Assembly: GCA_007922195.1 (NCBI GenBank)
Contig: ML681994.1
Span: 49,386,534 to 49,450,533 of the forward strand
Direction: 5' to 3'
DNA length: 64,000 nt
Source of the DNA: Podocnemis expansa
Lineage: Eukaryota; Chordata; Testudines; Podocnemididae
Below the pieces are notes generated by a model that was given only the letters and a program-made list of their open reading frames with translations, was not told the origin of the DNA and did not search any database. How positions within the stretch are numbered: the first letter of the stretch is position 1; every line of letters starts with the position of its first letter. Shown here one piece after another: positions 22,701-36,500 of this stretch. The position numbers and the translations under genes were made by a program.

Positions 22701-25700
22701 TTAGGGGTGAGGTTTTTTTAAAATCCTGATCATGCCACACTTCTCCCCCATCATCCTGACCCCCTTCTGAACTCCTAGGCTGGGGCTGGTTTCCTAAACT
22801 GTTTTGCTGACATTCTTCTGGGAGCCACAATATTTCATTCAAGAGCCACAGGTGGCTTCCGAGCTGCAGTTTGGCCATGCCTGCTCTAGACCAAACTTGT
22901 TTTCTATGGCAGGCCAGATTTGACTTAAAGGTACTTCAAGTGGGCCATACATTCCATAAATCAAAATACTAGAGCACCCTTGTGACATTGCAGGGTGCTG
23001 TGTATTTGAGGCTGTGTTCCACAATACTTCACTTGCTCTCGCTGTTAGGGAGAGAGTGTGGTCTCTGTCTCATACCCAGAGCTCTGTGATGTCATGAAAT
23101 CTGGCACTCTTGCGGCATCACAGAGTACTGGCTACATGAGGCATCTCTTGTTCTCTCTCAGGCAGAGAGCATGATCTGGCAGAAGTACATGGGCCACGTG
23201 TTTGACACCCCTGCTCTAGGCTAACAGTCTGCATGTAGCATCAAATGAGTGATTATTGTATGCTTTTGCAACAAATCTTTCTACTATTTTTGTCTTAAAA
23301 TCTTTACACGACTAACCTTTTGTTTTTTCACTTTGCTTTTCCTTCAAGTTCAAATTACAGCAGAGTATTAGTGATAAATCTGATCTTAAATTTTAGGTGC
23401 AAGTAATAACTGAATGTAAATGTCATAATGGCTGCATAAGAGACGAAACTTCTTTGAACTTTCATGAGTAAGGTTGTTTGGTAGTGAATATTGCAGATCT
23501 CTGCTTTAGCAAAAGCCAGATGCTGGATTATTGGTGTCTTAAAAGAAACTCATTTGTTTGATTGTCAATTGAGATATTAATCAGGGGTGGTACATTCTTA
23601 TTAGCCAAAAGGATGTTAATGAGGATGGCTGTTGACTTTTGCATTTTAAAACTAAGCTAGTATTGCAAAAGTCTTGGAACCTGAAATTAGTCAGTACAAG
23701 TAGGGCACTTTTAGATACTAAAGTTGTCAAATTATTTGATTTGGTAATATCCATTGCTTAGCACAGGGCTCAACAAATCCTGGGTACCAGATCACCATGG
23801 TGCCCAGGAATTTCACAGTGGTGCCTATCTGTGCCCCAGTGTCTATCCACCCTGGTGCCTTTTGGGGGGGGGGGAGGCTGTTGGCACCCTCAGCAGCACT
23901 GCTGCAGCACTGCCAAAACTGCTGTCAGTAAAAGGCTTTTTCACTCTACCCTGCAACACTGCTGAATTCAGTAGTGGCTCTGCTCCTAACTGGGCAGCAA
24001 TTTTGTCAAGTCCTGGCTTGATGGATCCCTGAGTTTTATTATTCTTTAAGCTGGTGAGAAGAATACTAAAAACATTCTGGGTACAGTCTTCTGATCAGTG
24101 TGCTCACCTGCTTAATAAAGAAAGTAAATGTCAACACTGCTCAGTTTTTTCTAGTTCCTAAAATAACTTTTAAGTACACGTTTCTTTTGTGTAGGCAGTC
24201 TTTCAAATGTCTTTGTAAAAGTGCATAAAATATATCTTAAAAATATCCATTTGGGTCTTAGCCTTTCCTTTTGTTCTATATTGAGTAATTAATAATTTCC
24301 CCACAAATTAGTTAGCTGAGACTTTAATCCAGTTTGGATAGCCATGTGGAGCAAAGACCAGAATTTCATTTTATACTCCTAGAAGTGTGTGTAATTCTTA
24401 CAAGTTGAGCACATTCCTTGAGAATACATCCCATCATTTTCAAATTCAAAAAAAATACTTGGGTCCAGATCTTTGGTTGTGGTGTGGCCACCTTATTCTC
24501 CTCTGCCATTAGGACAGGGTGAATGAAGCCAGTGTAAGTGGCCCCAGGAAGGTTACTGTAGCATAATGCGATCTTGTGGTACAGTGGCTCTTCTGTCGTG
24601 CACACTTAGGACTGCTTAGACAGAGGACAAAGCTGGGACTTCTGTACATTCTGCTGATCAGCCCCTGGGGAAGCCATTTGGAGTTAGCTACAGTAATGTA
24701 GAGAGCCTGCTGCAGCCATATGCTCAGAGACTGGCCCAGCATACAGCCAGTCGAAGACTGGAAAAACACGGAGGCTGCCTTTGCAGTCCACCTTGTTGAC
24801 AAGTTGCACTTTATTCACTTTGGCTGTAGCTGAACATTTGGGCTTTTTATCTTTAATGTACATTATCACTGAGGCCTGGATGCGAGGAGAGCACCCAGTT
24901 TACCAGTAAACTTAGCCACTCAGGGAGTTGCAACAGACTGTTTTATAATCAGTCATGTCAATACTTGTCCAGCATATTTACTTAATAAATTGATCTGTCT
25001 AGGAAAAAATCCTCTCTGCTTGAGAGAATGTTATGTAAAGTGTCCTGGACTTGTCTTTGCAGGGTGAGAAGAAAGCAGCACCCTGTTAATCCAATAAATG
25101 TTAATCTAATAAATTAGAGAGCAACCTAGCATTATTGCTTAAGATATTTAGGCAGAACCTTATGTAATAAAACATAACGTTTGTCTCGTTTCTTTGGAAT
25201 GCTTTGCTCCTAGTTTTTAATTAAAACTCAGATTAGTTTGAGTTTGTGCTAACCCTGAATAAGTGTGGTATAATGTGTCATGTTCTCAGTTCTGTCAAAA
25301 GCTTAAGTATGAAAACTATTGTAACAGCACAGCGTAAAATAAAACATCTAGTATGTAAGGTGGCTGTGGAGGGTGGTCATCAAGTAGGGGTTAGTGTGTT
25401 TTTCAGAACACTTTGGTTAATAATAACCATAATATTGTATAACTGAAACTTTCAGCTTGCCTAAGGTAGTTAAGAGACGCGTGAATGCTCTCAAGAACCT
25501 TCAAGTTAAGTGTGCACAGATAGAAGCAAAGTTCTACGAGGAAGTTCATGAGCTGGAAAGAAAGTATGCTGCTCTCTATCAACCTTTGTTTGATAAGGTA
25601 ATATCTCTGCTAATCTGACTTCTACTTGAACTCTTTAGTGAACTAAAACCCCAAAAGAGAGGATTATAAACAGTATTGCATATCTGTGGCTCTGTGATGT

Positions 25701-28700
25701 TATAGCATAAGGTGGGGCCAGACTGTGAACCCCTCACTCCCATAAATGAATTGACTCCAGTATGGCTACCCATGTGAGCCGCCACTAACTAGTATAATTA
25801 AGGATTTCAGAGCCCAGCGCTACCAATACATTTACTGTTCTGAGAGTTCTGTCCAGGCCTTCGTTGCCATGTCTCAGAACAGGGGCTCTGTACTCGGTGG
25901 CACTTCTGGAGTGAGATGGGAGTAATGTGTAAGAGTTTACTGTTGAATGGCACATGAGGTCTAGAAGCAAAAGGAATATCTTGCCCAAAGAAGGGGCTTT
26001 GATAAGGTAAATTTACTAATTGTAAACATACAGATTACTGGGATGAATGATTTTGTTATGGACATTAGGTACTTCAGATACAATATTAATAAATTATACA
26101 GACAGTATGATTTTTAGTAAACATGAAACATTTCGTGGTTTCTTTTTCCAGCGAAGTGAAATCATCAATGCAATTTATGAACCTACAGAGGAAGAATGTG
26201 AATGGAAAGCAGATGCTGAAGAAGAAATTTCAGTGAGTATCTCCACTGTGTCTGAAGAGAACAATTGCTTGAGTATTTCAGGCTCTAACACACTAAGCAA
26301 GACCTAGTGCAGCAGTGAAATTCTTGTAATAGCTTTTTGTGGCTCTGTAAAGCTTGCTATAAAGTAGTTGTGAAACTTGGCTTTTACTTATAGGCACACT
26401 GACTTTAGTATAAAATCATGTGTGTTAACTGAGTATCTGATATTCAAGATACAACTCTTATTAAATTTTAGAAAGGATAACATTTTTATTTTATCAAGGA
26501 GGAAATGAAAGAGAAGGCCAAACTTGAAGAGGAGAAAAAAGATGAAGAAAAAGAAGACCCTAAAGGAATTCCTGAGTTTTGGCTGACAGTGTTTAAGAAT
26601 GTTGACTTGCTCAGTGATATGGTTCAGGTAGGTGGTGACCTAGATTTAAATGTAATCATAAGTCTTAAAATTTGTACTACCATGCTCCTAGAATCTATTG
26701 AAATAGTGATATGATCTGGCTGTTAGCTACTGCTGTTGGTAGAATCAAAATGGCTGGTATCCCATTTCAAAGTGCTTTGTCAATGGAATGATATACCATG
26801 CTCCCATGCCTATACAACTTGACAATCTTATTCTTTAGTTGCCAGTTACATTCCTTACACAGGTCTTCATATAGTCAGCAACGAACTGCATGTCAAATAA
26901 TGAGAAACTGCCTTTTATGCTTGAATAAGATTGAGGAGGCTTGTGTTATAATTGAAATTTTTTAGTGTCTAGTTATTGTTTTACTGTTACCGTCTGCTGG
27001 CCAAATGTTTGTGTAAAATACTTTCAAATGCACGTTACAGGTGCAGATACTAAATGTACCTGTTTACCTTTCACTCCAGTGCTTACTAACTCAACTGCTA
27101 TTTGTGTGAAAAAATGCCATTTACTGATATTTAAAAAATTTTTTTTTAAAGGAACATGATGAACCTATCCTGAAACATTTAAAAGATATTAAAGTGAAGT
27201 TTTCAGAAGCTGGTCAGCCTATGGTAAGCTTAACATCTAAAACAAATTGTGTAATTTTGCATGATGATATTATATTTGACAGCGGGGCTGCTTGGTGAGA
27301 TTCTGTGCCAGCCAAATATTTGATGGTGCTTTTTGGATTCGGAAGAATTTTTCATCTATCCTTACTGAGAAATGGCACAATGCTCTGTTAATACAACCAT
27401 ATATAAACGAACCATGTCCCTTGCATTACGACAGTTTAATCAGTTAGGTACAAAACCAGGCTTTAACCCGTGTGCGCAACTAGACTTTCAGAATGGACAG
27501 TAGTTCAGAAACCTAGTTGATGATGATTCTGTCCTTGAACTCATTATCTGTGTTGCTTGCAAGAAATTGGATGGTGTGTGAAAAAGTGTAAATGATTTTA
27601 ATTATTTCTGTGAAGTATTCCCTAGGCTTAGCTCTACATAAAGATCATTGTTCATCAGGTGATCTCACTTCCAGTGGTACAAGGCAGAACATAAAATCAT
27701 AGTCCTAGATGCCAATATAAAATTACAGTAATTTAAAGTTTTCTTTACTTGGTGATGGAAATTACTTTAGCATTTTTAGTCAAATGTATTAGGGAGTTTA
27801 TTATTGGAAAAGAGCTATACACTGATGTGGTATTTCACCTTCTTGGATATTAGGTGTTCATCACTGTGATTGATATTAATGATAAGATAAAATGTTGCTA
27901 ATGACACTTATCTTTCTGTAATTGTTTTAAGAGTTTCACGTTAGAATTTCACTTTGAACCAAATGACTACTTCACAAATGAAGTGTTGACAAAGTCATAC
28001 AGAATGAGATCAGAGCCAGATGATTCTGATCCCTTCTCCTTTGATGGACCAGAAATTATGGGTTGTACAGGGTAAGTATTAATACAGAATTTGAAAATAA
28101 TTAACCATCTTCTCACAGTTCTTGAATATTTGGTTGAGCTTGAAATGGCCTTACACTCAACTCACTGATGTTTCTGGTTCCCAGTGCATTAAATATGGTA
28201 ACTTTTTGTACACTGCATCCAATCAGTTCTAAAATTTCAGATGTGCTAGATAACAAAGATCACATTTGTGTTGACTTTGAGGGAAAACAATAGGTAGTAA
28301 ATGAAGAAGTTATGAAGCCCCAGCACAGTTTCCTGTAAGCTGCGCGCACACACAGGAGCTCTCACTCCCCAGTGCATGTCTCACTGTGGGCTGCGCACCA
28401 CCGACGGCCATAGCCCCTAGCTGGCTGGAGCACACATTCTTCCTGCTGGCAGGTTGCTGTGCCAGGGAGTTTAAAATCTCCCACTCTGAGCATGCTCAGG
28501 GCCAGAAATTTTAAACTCCCTGGTACAGCTTTATGCTGGCCTGAAAAATGCTGGCAGTGATCGACATGTTAACGGTGGGAACGGCTCTGGTGGCCAGGTA
28601 AGTGGCCCTGTGCGGGCCAGGAGAAAGGGGACCCAGGGGGCTCGGGGAAGCCTTAAACTTAAACTATTTATGGTTAAATTTTTCAGTACCTGGCTACAAG

Positions 28701-31700
28701 TCTGCCTCCAGCTTGTAATGTCTTAAAAATGAAAGGACCAAATTAAGGTTCCATGAGCAAGTTTCATTTAAAGAATTTTCTAACATTTGGTTCGCTTAGC
28801 AACCTTAACATTGTTTGGGGATTTTTTTTTTGCCTTTGGGGAGGGAATAGGGGTGGACAATTTACTAATTAAAAAAGCAGAAATTCCATCATGTGGGGCC
28901 ACCTTGAGCCCCAAAATATGGGTCATCAGCAGGGTCGAAACATTTAGCTTAATTGCATAGACTTCTATCATATAAATTGTAGCAGTGATAGGCAGCTGTT
29001 CTTTATGTGAACCAGTCAGTGAGGTGGAGTAAAGCCCTCAGTTGTCTGTTCAGTACTTCTGATGACACATCTTGCCACTTAGCCCTACTTGATTGGCTGA
29101 GGAAACCAGCAGGCTGGCTCTTAAACCTAGCAGCAGAAGTAGTTTGCTGGCTGCTTAATGGACATACCCCTAGACCAGTGGTTCCCAATCTTTTCTTTGC
29201 TGTGGCACCCCTTGATACCTTCAAATTTTTCAAGGCACACCACCAATAAAAACTCATGAATATTCAAGTTAACTTAAATTGTTTTGGAAATGCTCCTATG
29301 TGGGGTAGTAGAGCAGGGGTGGCAAAACCCAGGTCGTCAGGAGTTGTGTGCAGTGGCAGGAGTGAGTTTGGGGAGCACAGCAGGGCAGAGGTGGCAAAAG
29401 AAGACAAGGGGAGCCATGTGGGGAACAGCACAAGGGTGGTGAGAGAGGAGGGGAGAACAAGAGTGGCTTGGGGGGGGGCAGGGGGAACCTGGGGAGTGGG
29501 AAGGTATGGCAGGAGCACGGCGCAGCACCCACTTCCCCCTTCTCCAAAGTGGCTCCCTGCCACCCAGGGCAAATCCTCACCCTGCTGCTGCTCCCTCCCA
29601 CCCCAGTGGGTCCCATCCTCCCCTCCCCAGCCCCCTGCTGCCTGTGATGGACCCTCCCTTCACTGCCGGGGTGAGAACCTAAGCCTCAAGCTCCCAGCTA
29701 CAGCCACCCCAACCCCAAGCTACACCCCCCCCAACCAAACAGCCATCCCACAACCCCAACTACACATCCACCTCTGCTACGCACAACCTCCAGCAGCATC
29801 CCCGTTTCCCCCCCCCTCCCCCCCAGCCCTTCCCTGGGCTGTTTGCAAGCTGGTGACACCAGCTGCTCTGCCCTGCAGGGGGAGATTCACACACTCCCAG
29901 CCTCCTGCCCCTCTCTGCTGGCTGGGCCAAAGGTGGAGCCACTGGAATGTTGCGTTTGGGGTGCTCCTGCTATTTTTAGGGGCATCCCTGGAACTCTGCA
30001 TTTCAGTGCCTTCCTCTATTTTTAGAGGGGCCAGAAGGCTGCCTGCCTAAAAATATGGGGCACCAGAACTGTGTTCCGGTGCCTTCCCCCTTACTTTAAC
30101 CCCTGCCTTTTCCCAGCCCTGCACAGCCAGTGTGGCTGGGCTGAGCAGGGAGGGAACTTTAACTCTAGCTCTCGAGGATTCTCACGGCACGCTTTGGGTG
30201 TTGCCACGGCACACCGGTTGGGAACCGCTGCCCTAGACACTCTCTTCTTCCCTGTGCCCATCTCTCCAACTCCTGCTCAACGCACGTGTCTGTGGACTCT
30301 CCTCTTCCATGTGCACATCTGTCCAAGCCCTGTTCCTGCCCCTGCACTCAGCCTTTCTCCTGCCTCAGTGCCAGCCTTGGTTTTGCATTCCCTGACTCCT
30401 GGTTACCTCTGTTAAAGGTTGACATAATTTAACTACGGTAGTTAGAACAGACATTCTAAAAGGATAGTCGTGTTGGTCTAGTTCAGCAAAACAAACAAGG
30501 AGTCCTGCGGCACTTTTAAATACTAACAGATTTATTTATTGCGTGAGCTTTTATGGGAGAAAAATCCCACTTTGTCAGATAAATAGATTTGTTAGTCTTG
30601 CGTATCACCAGACTCCTTGTTTGTTTTGAACAGAGAGAGGATGTCGGCAGTAGTACAAGGCAGGTAGCAAGGGCATAAATAACATGAATATGTTTTGACA
30701 GAGAAAGTGTTTTAGGTAATATATTTTACTGGACCCCATTCTCTTGGTGAAAGAGACAAGCTTACACAGAGTACATTTTGAAGTCTAGGAAAGGGAGTGT
30801 CACAGTCCAGTTGGGTTAATTAAAAACATTACTTCCCCCACTTAGTGTCTAGCAGCTTGGGACAAACATGGCAACAGCAACACTGGAAATGTGAATGGTG
30901 GGGGTCAGGGAGCCGGTGGGGAACTTGCTCAGCTGCATCTACAACTCAGAGGGAACATTGAGCCCCAGCCAGTTCTTAAGTACAACCACAGCCTCAAACA
31001 CCACTGCAGCTGTGTATAGAGCAAAAAACTAGCTGCTGTGCCAATGAATAGAATTTAGCATGTTGATACCTTGAAATGTGTGTATTTGAATAATTGTTCT
31101 TTGTAAATCTTATGCAGCATCATTCCTTCGATTGAACTTCTAGATCACACAGGCAATTCAGGAGGACATTCCTGCAATCATTGTTAAATTCAGATTCCTC
31201 AAGCTCTTTACTTCTGAGTCTAAGATCAGAACAATGTGTGATATCCATTAAACATAGAGATCCATGCAGTTAATGCTTCAGAAATGATCATTTAGTGCCT
31301 TGATTTTTGCAGTTTGCCTGAACTCCCTGCTTTCCCTCCCAACTATTTTGGGGTCTTAAGATCATTGTTTTAGTGATATAGACTGAGGGGTTCACCCCTC
31401 ATCTGTCCTTGATAGGTTGGATACTTAGCACCAGTGGTTACTATCTGTAAAATGCCATGAGCACATATGTAAACGAAAGAACAACTGTATAGGCAATCAG
31501 CATTTTAAGCAAGTAACAGTTCTTAGCCATCTGAGATTTTGCAGACTTCTGCCACCGCTGTATTTCCTTCTCATTTTTCTCTTGTCTCTTTTGCACTAAT
31601 CTGGCACCATTAACATATCTGGCAGACTTCCTTATTTTTCTCTCTTTCAGTGATTAGAAATCCCTCACACTGGTGCCAGCTAAATTGCCATCCCCTATTC

Positions 31701-33471
31701 AAATCCCTCCTGAAAAAGTACTTTGTCTGTGCAGCATGTCAGTGATTCACAAAAGAAAAGTGGCACTTGGTCATTTAGCACCTGGCTGCAGTTGATGAGG
31801 CTTATGGGATAGGGATTGTCTTCCATAGTCTTTTACAGTTTTGAGCAAAATAATGGTGCATCATAGTCCAGTTCTAGAAATAAACTAAGCTGTGCTGATA
31901 CCTTCCCACATGCCATTGGTTAAAAGTGAAACTTAATGTCTGAGGTCCCCAAAAAATTATTCATATAGGATATAAGTGCTATGGGATTCCCTCCCTTAGT
32001 ATAAATAAATTTCTGTAGCCTCAGCTTCATTCTTCTTATAATGCAAGTATTTTCAAGAAGAAAAGTAGAGGAGTTGTGGGAAATCTTTGGGTTGAGGGGT
32101 ATTTTCAGACTAAAATGAGTGTTTCACTTCAAAATGAAGTACCCTTGAGAACTATGACTAGCCTACACGTTTTTCCCCCAAATACAGAATAATTGCAAGA
32201 TCACTTTAAAATATTCCACTGGCTGGGCTTATTAACTATATCCATATAGTAGTAGTAACTTCAGCACAAACGTGAAGTTGTGAGCATGTCCCAGTTTGAT
32301 GGCTCTTTTTTCTTATTTCCTTCAGGTGCCAAATAGACTGGAAAAAAGGAAAAAATGTTACTTTGAAAACCATTAAAAAGAAGCAGAAACATAAGGGACG
32401 TGGAACGGTTCGAACAGTGACAAAAACTGTCTCCAATGACTCTTTCTTCAATTTCTTTAGTCCACCTGAAGGTAGATGTTGTCTGGATTTGTTTGCAACT
32501 TTAATTTTTTAAAAATCTTTCAAGTAACTAATTTTTTCCTCCTCTTTCTTGCAGTTCCTGAGAGTGGAGACCTGGTAAGTTGCATACCAAGAAGAAATTC
32601 AAAACTCCAAATTTGGAAAGAATGTGTGCTACATCAGCTCTAATTTGGGAAGATATTAAACTATTCTAGCTACTTCATAGGATAAGGAACACTTCTACAT
32701 TAAATACTGTTTAGCACATATTCTGGCTTACTTTACAGGTACATGTGTTTGGGTTGGATAGAAGTACTCTTAAATACGAAGAGTTCCACTTAGTATATTT
32801 TAGGCTTGTTGATGCTTAACTGGAGTTGTCTTCTGTATGTTAAAATTTGAATAAATTTGGGGCTCATGATAGTAAGGAACCAACTATACCAGCCTACGGT
32901 GAGTGTTGCACTAAAATCTCCAGAGGACAAAGATTTTAATTAACCTGATTTGCTAGTTACCCCACAAACGCTGTCTACCCTATCTACTTACTCTTTGCAG
33001 CACTACTAAAACTGATGAAACTCCAGGTACCTACAAATGCTTTGTCAGCTCTAATATTTGTCTTGTTTACCAGTGTGGGCAGGAATTTTTTTTAAAAATC
33101 CTTATTTACATGACAGTCTTGAACAACTAGTCTCATAAACATTAAAGATGGTTTTCCAGATGTAAGTGGAGTGTTGCTTACCTGAATTTATAGATAAACA
33201 GAAGTGGAAACTTCAGGTGCCCTACCCATCTCATTCTCAATTTAAATTTACACTGACAACCCAACTTAAATACTATGTTATTACTGTCTCTGTGGTTGAA
33301 TTAAATGACAGGAACATACCTGGTGGAGAGCCCTAAAAAGATCTGGAGGAGCTAAATGTAGGGAAACTTTCTTTTTAATACAAGGCTGGGTGAAATTTTA
33401 GATTTAAAAACTAAGGAACTCAATACATTGAGATTTCTATATTAATTTGCACAGAATCTGAGTTTGTTGGT

Positions 33472-33506
<35 letters not shown>

Positions 33507-36500
33507 GTGGGAAAGGCGGGGTCTGTTTACCAGAGTTTACAAATTGTCCTGTAGTTATAATCAAACAAATGTGAGAATCCCTGAACCTAAACTATTGTGT
33601 GGGCTCTCCTGAATATCTGGTTGCATCAGTCTGACAGTTACTTGTTTTAGGAGTCTAAACACAAGTGTTACTACTTGACTGTTTCTTTTTATCTCGTGCA
33701 GGATGATGATGCTGAAGCAATTCTTGCTGCGGATTTTGAAATCGGCCACTTTTTACGTGAGCGTATAGTCCCACGATCAGTATTGTACTTTACAGGGGAA
33801 GCTATTGAAGATGATGATGATGATGTAAGTTTTTTATGTTTTAAACTGGAACAGCATATACACACAAAGATGTCAGATTAAGGTTGCACATGTAATCTTA
33901 ATTCTGTCATTTTCTAACTGAATTCTTCACTTTACAGTCTTAATGTTCTCAACAAGTACTTTCATGCAGGCTTTTAAAAAGGCAAACCAAAATAATTCAT
34001 GTGGCCATAATTGAGACATGGATCATCAATACTGATGTGACCTTTTAGATTCAGTGTCATTTGTGCTAAGGCAGTTAAGTGATTTGCAACAGTAGGTTGT
34101 TGCCCTCTTTTGACCATCATTTAGATGAGGATGAGACACTGGCACTAGGATTCACAGGTATTTGTTGATACTGGAGAACTGTCTTGAGTTTCTCTTCTGC
34201 CTCTAAAATGGGACTGTGCTCTACTGCACAGATTCTTCTGCCTGTTTCCCCTGCCCGCCCACTGCTTTATCCTTTGTAGTCAGCTCCTCCTGCAAGCTGT
34301 TTCTCCCTCTCTTCTGTCTTGCCTACCTCCTTGCTATTTGAGTTCTCCCTCCTCAGACCCTAGTTCCTCTCCAGTCTGTTCCTCATCCCCTGGCTTGCAA
34401 TCTGTGTCCTGCCAGATTCTGTCTCTTTTTCTCTCCTTCTATTTCCAGTCCAGCGCTTGTTCACCTCTGCTTTCAGATTAGGCTATTTCCTAAGCAACAC
34501 TGCTTGGGGAAGGTAGTGTCACTGAGGCCCCCTGTTCTTATTCCTGTGTTTTGGCCCCACGCATCCCTATGCAGAGCTGCACCTCAAAAGAAAGTTTGGC
34601 CTCACTCCTGTAGCGCAGAGCTAGAGTGTGACCTGTTGCCCTATGGAATGGCACATGTATAGTCTGGTCAGCACTAGGAACTATCAGAATGAGCTATGCT
34701 CAGTAAGCACAGTTTCAAAAGGGATAGCCGTGTTAGTCTAGTCCAGTAAAAAAAAAAAAAAATCAAGGAGTTGTCTGGCACTTTAAGACTAACAGATTTA
34801 TTTTTAAAGTGCCACACAACTCCTTATTGGTTTTTTTCAGTGAGCACAGACTCTCTGGAAATTCTACTTCTTAAACTCTAGCAAGTTTCTACTGGGTGTG
34901 GAAACTTTAGTTTTTACTTTATAACTTCACAATGTGGAGACAATAAAGGGCACATGTGAGGCTCACTGCAGCCAAATTTTCAAATCTCTGCTCCAAAACT
35001 TTGAAAACTTTTAAAGAAAAGGTTACTGTCCTCTGTTATGGACAAAACTGTCTCTTTGCTGTATTCTTCGAAAAAAATTTCAGCCTGAGGCTCACAATCT
35101 GCATGGAAAATTTCAAAGCAATAGTTGGCAAAGTTTTAAAAGCCCCTGAAAACAGGGTCTTGTTAGGGTAAGTGTTGGGTGACATTGCAGATGTGACTTT
35201 TAACCCCACTTATTATAAAATATATACATATTGATACACATGTGAATATAGTAACACTTAACTATGATATTATGGGTAAGTTTTATCCTTAAAGTAGATG
35301 ACAGCTTTCTTTGTTTGTTTTAAATTCATATCTGCTCAGTAAAATGGCTTCTGTATTCTTTACATTGATCACTTTAACCATGATCTAGAAAATTCAACTT
35401 TGTCAAAAACCTATCTTAAGTGTGCCCTGAAAAGGTAGGAGGCTGGTGTCCTTTAATTTTAACTTGGAAATTCTTTGCTTCGACACAGCTTTCATAAAAC
35501 TGCTTAACATCTTAACATTAATATTGTACCACAAACTTTTTCTTTCTTCCTTAGTATGATGAAGAGGGTGAGGAGGCAGATGATGAGGTGAGTTACAAAA
35601 TGGGTAAGTTTAATAAAATAACACAGGAATACTTCATTTTGGAGGAAGTTTTTCATTTTTGATGGAATGGTAGCTGTAGTTCATGGCAAGTTCCTTAAGT
35701 TTCTTGTTCATTTAACTGTAAATGGCAAATGTTCTGCAGTATTCCTTCTGTGTATAAAAACGTAATTGGTTCAACTGCTTTATAAGACTGAAGTGATGAT
35801 AAAAGCAAATATGCCAAATATTAATCTGTCCTCAGAATGCACAAGTTTGTACTAGCAGCAGGTATATTTAAAAGCAGAACTTAATCCTAAGCGTGCTGTA
35901 AGAAATTCACCCTAAAAGCTGAGCATTGATAAACACAAAGATCTCATTCAAAGTTCTTTTAATTTCTGCACTGCAGGAAAACGTATGAAGATCTGAATAA
36001 TTTTTAACCTGTTAACTGCACTACATGTACTTAATCTGAACAAGAGCACTGTTTCTCTTTCAGGAAGGAGAAGAAGAAGCAGATGAAGAAAATGATCCAG
36101 ATTATGAGCCGAAGGTGAGTAGTACTATTGAATGTATTTCATTAAAATAGCATGCATAATTTACAGCAACTATTTAATCTGCAATATAGAATTCATAGTT
36201 CTTGGGGGAAAAAAACATGCTTTGACTGAACTATTCTCTGAGATGGTTTTATACCCTACTTCTTACCTTCTAAGATTTGCAGAGCAACGCAGTTTGTCAC
36301 TCTAAAGTGTTACTGAAACAAAATTAAACATGTGCCTGGGGAATCTTCTTTTAAGAAACTGAAGTATTCTGAAATCAGTTTCTAGAAATATACATAAGCA
36401 ACTTCTTTTTCAAGAAGTAAAAGCTTTTTTTCCATAAAGAAAATACACTTTTACTGATACTAAATTAAAGCTGTTAAAATCGTCTCTGATTTGCTACTAA

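Larger units (their letters stand above)
17862..25455 (+). other. NAP1L1: NAP1L1 intron between coding exons 3 and 4
   Basis: A 7.6-kb intron, the largest within the coding region. It contains a MIR-like fragment (19271-19395), hAT-like elements (19985-20326, 21952-22883, 22892-23213, 23764-24015) and a solo LTR (22152-22631). Between them, sequence is A/T-rich without recognisable coding or RNA features. Confidence 0.85.
28072..32325 (+). other. NAP1L1: NAP1L1 intron between coding exons 8 and 9
   Basis: A 4.25-kb intron holding a 1.06-kb hAT-like element (29176-30230), fold-back repeat E (30454-30627) and a possible hAT relic at about 28315-28660 (GTTTCCTGTAAGCTGCGCGC). The remainder shows nothing coding. 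Confidence 0.85.

Noticed and set aside
25246..25446. Short open frame just upstream of NAP1L1 coding exon 4
   Set aside because: Intronic, not conserved in NAP1L1, no splice donor context.
29256..30050. 264-codon open frame on the + strand
   Set aside because: It lies inside a hAT-like element with perfect target duplications, is proline-rich low-complexity sequence, and has no protein motif; open frames occur there on both strands.
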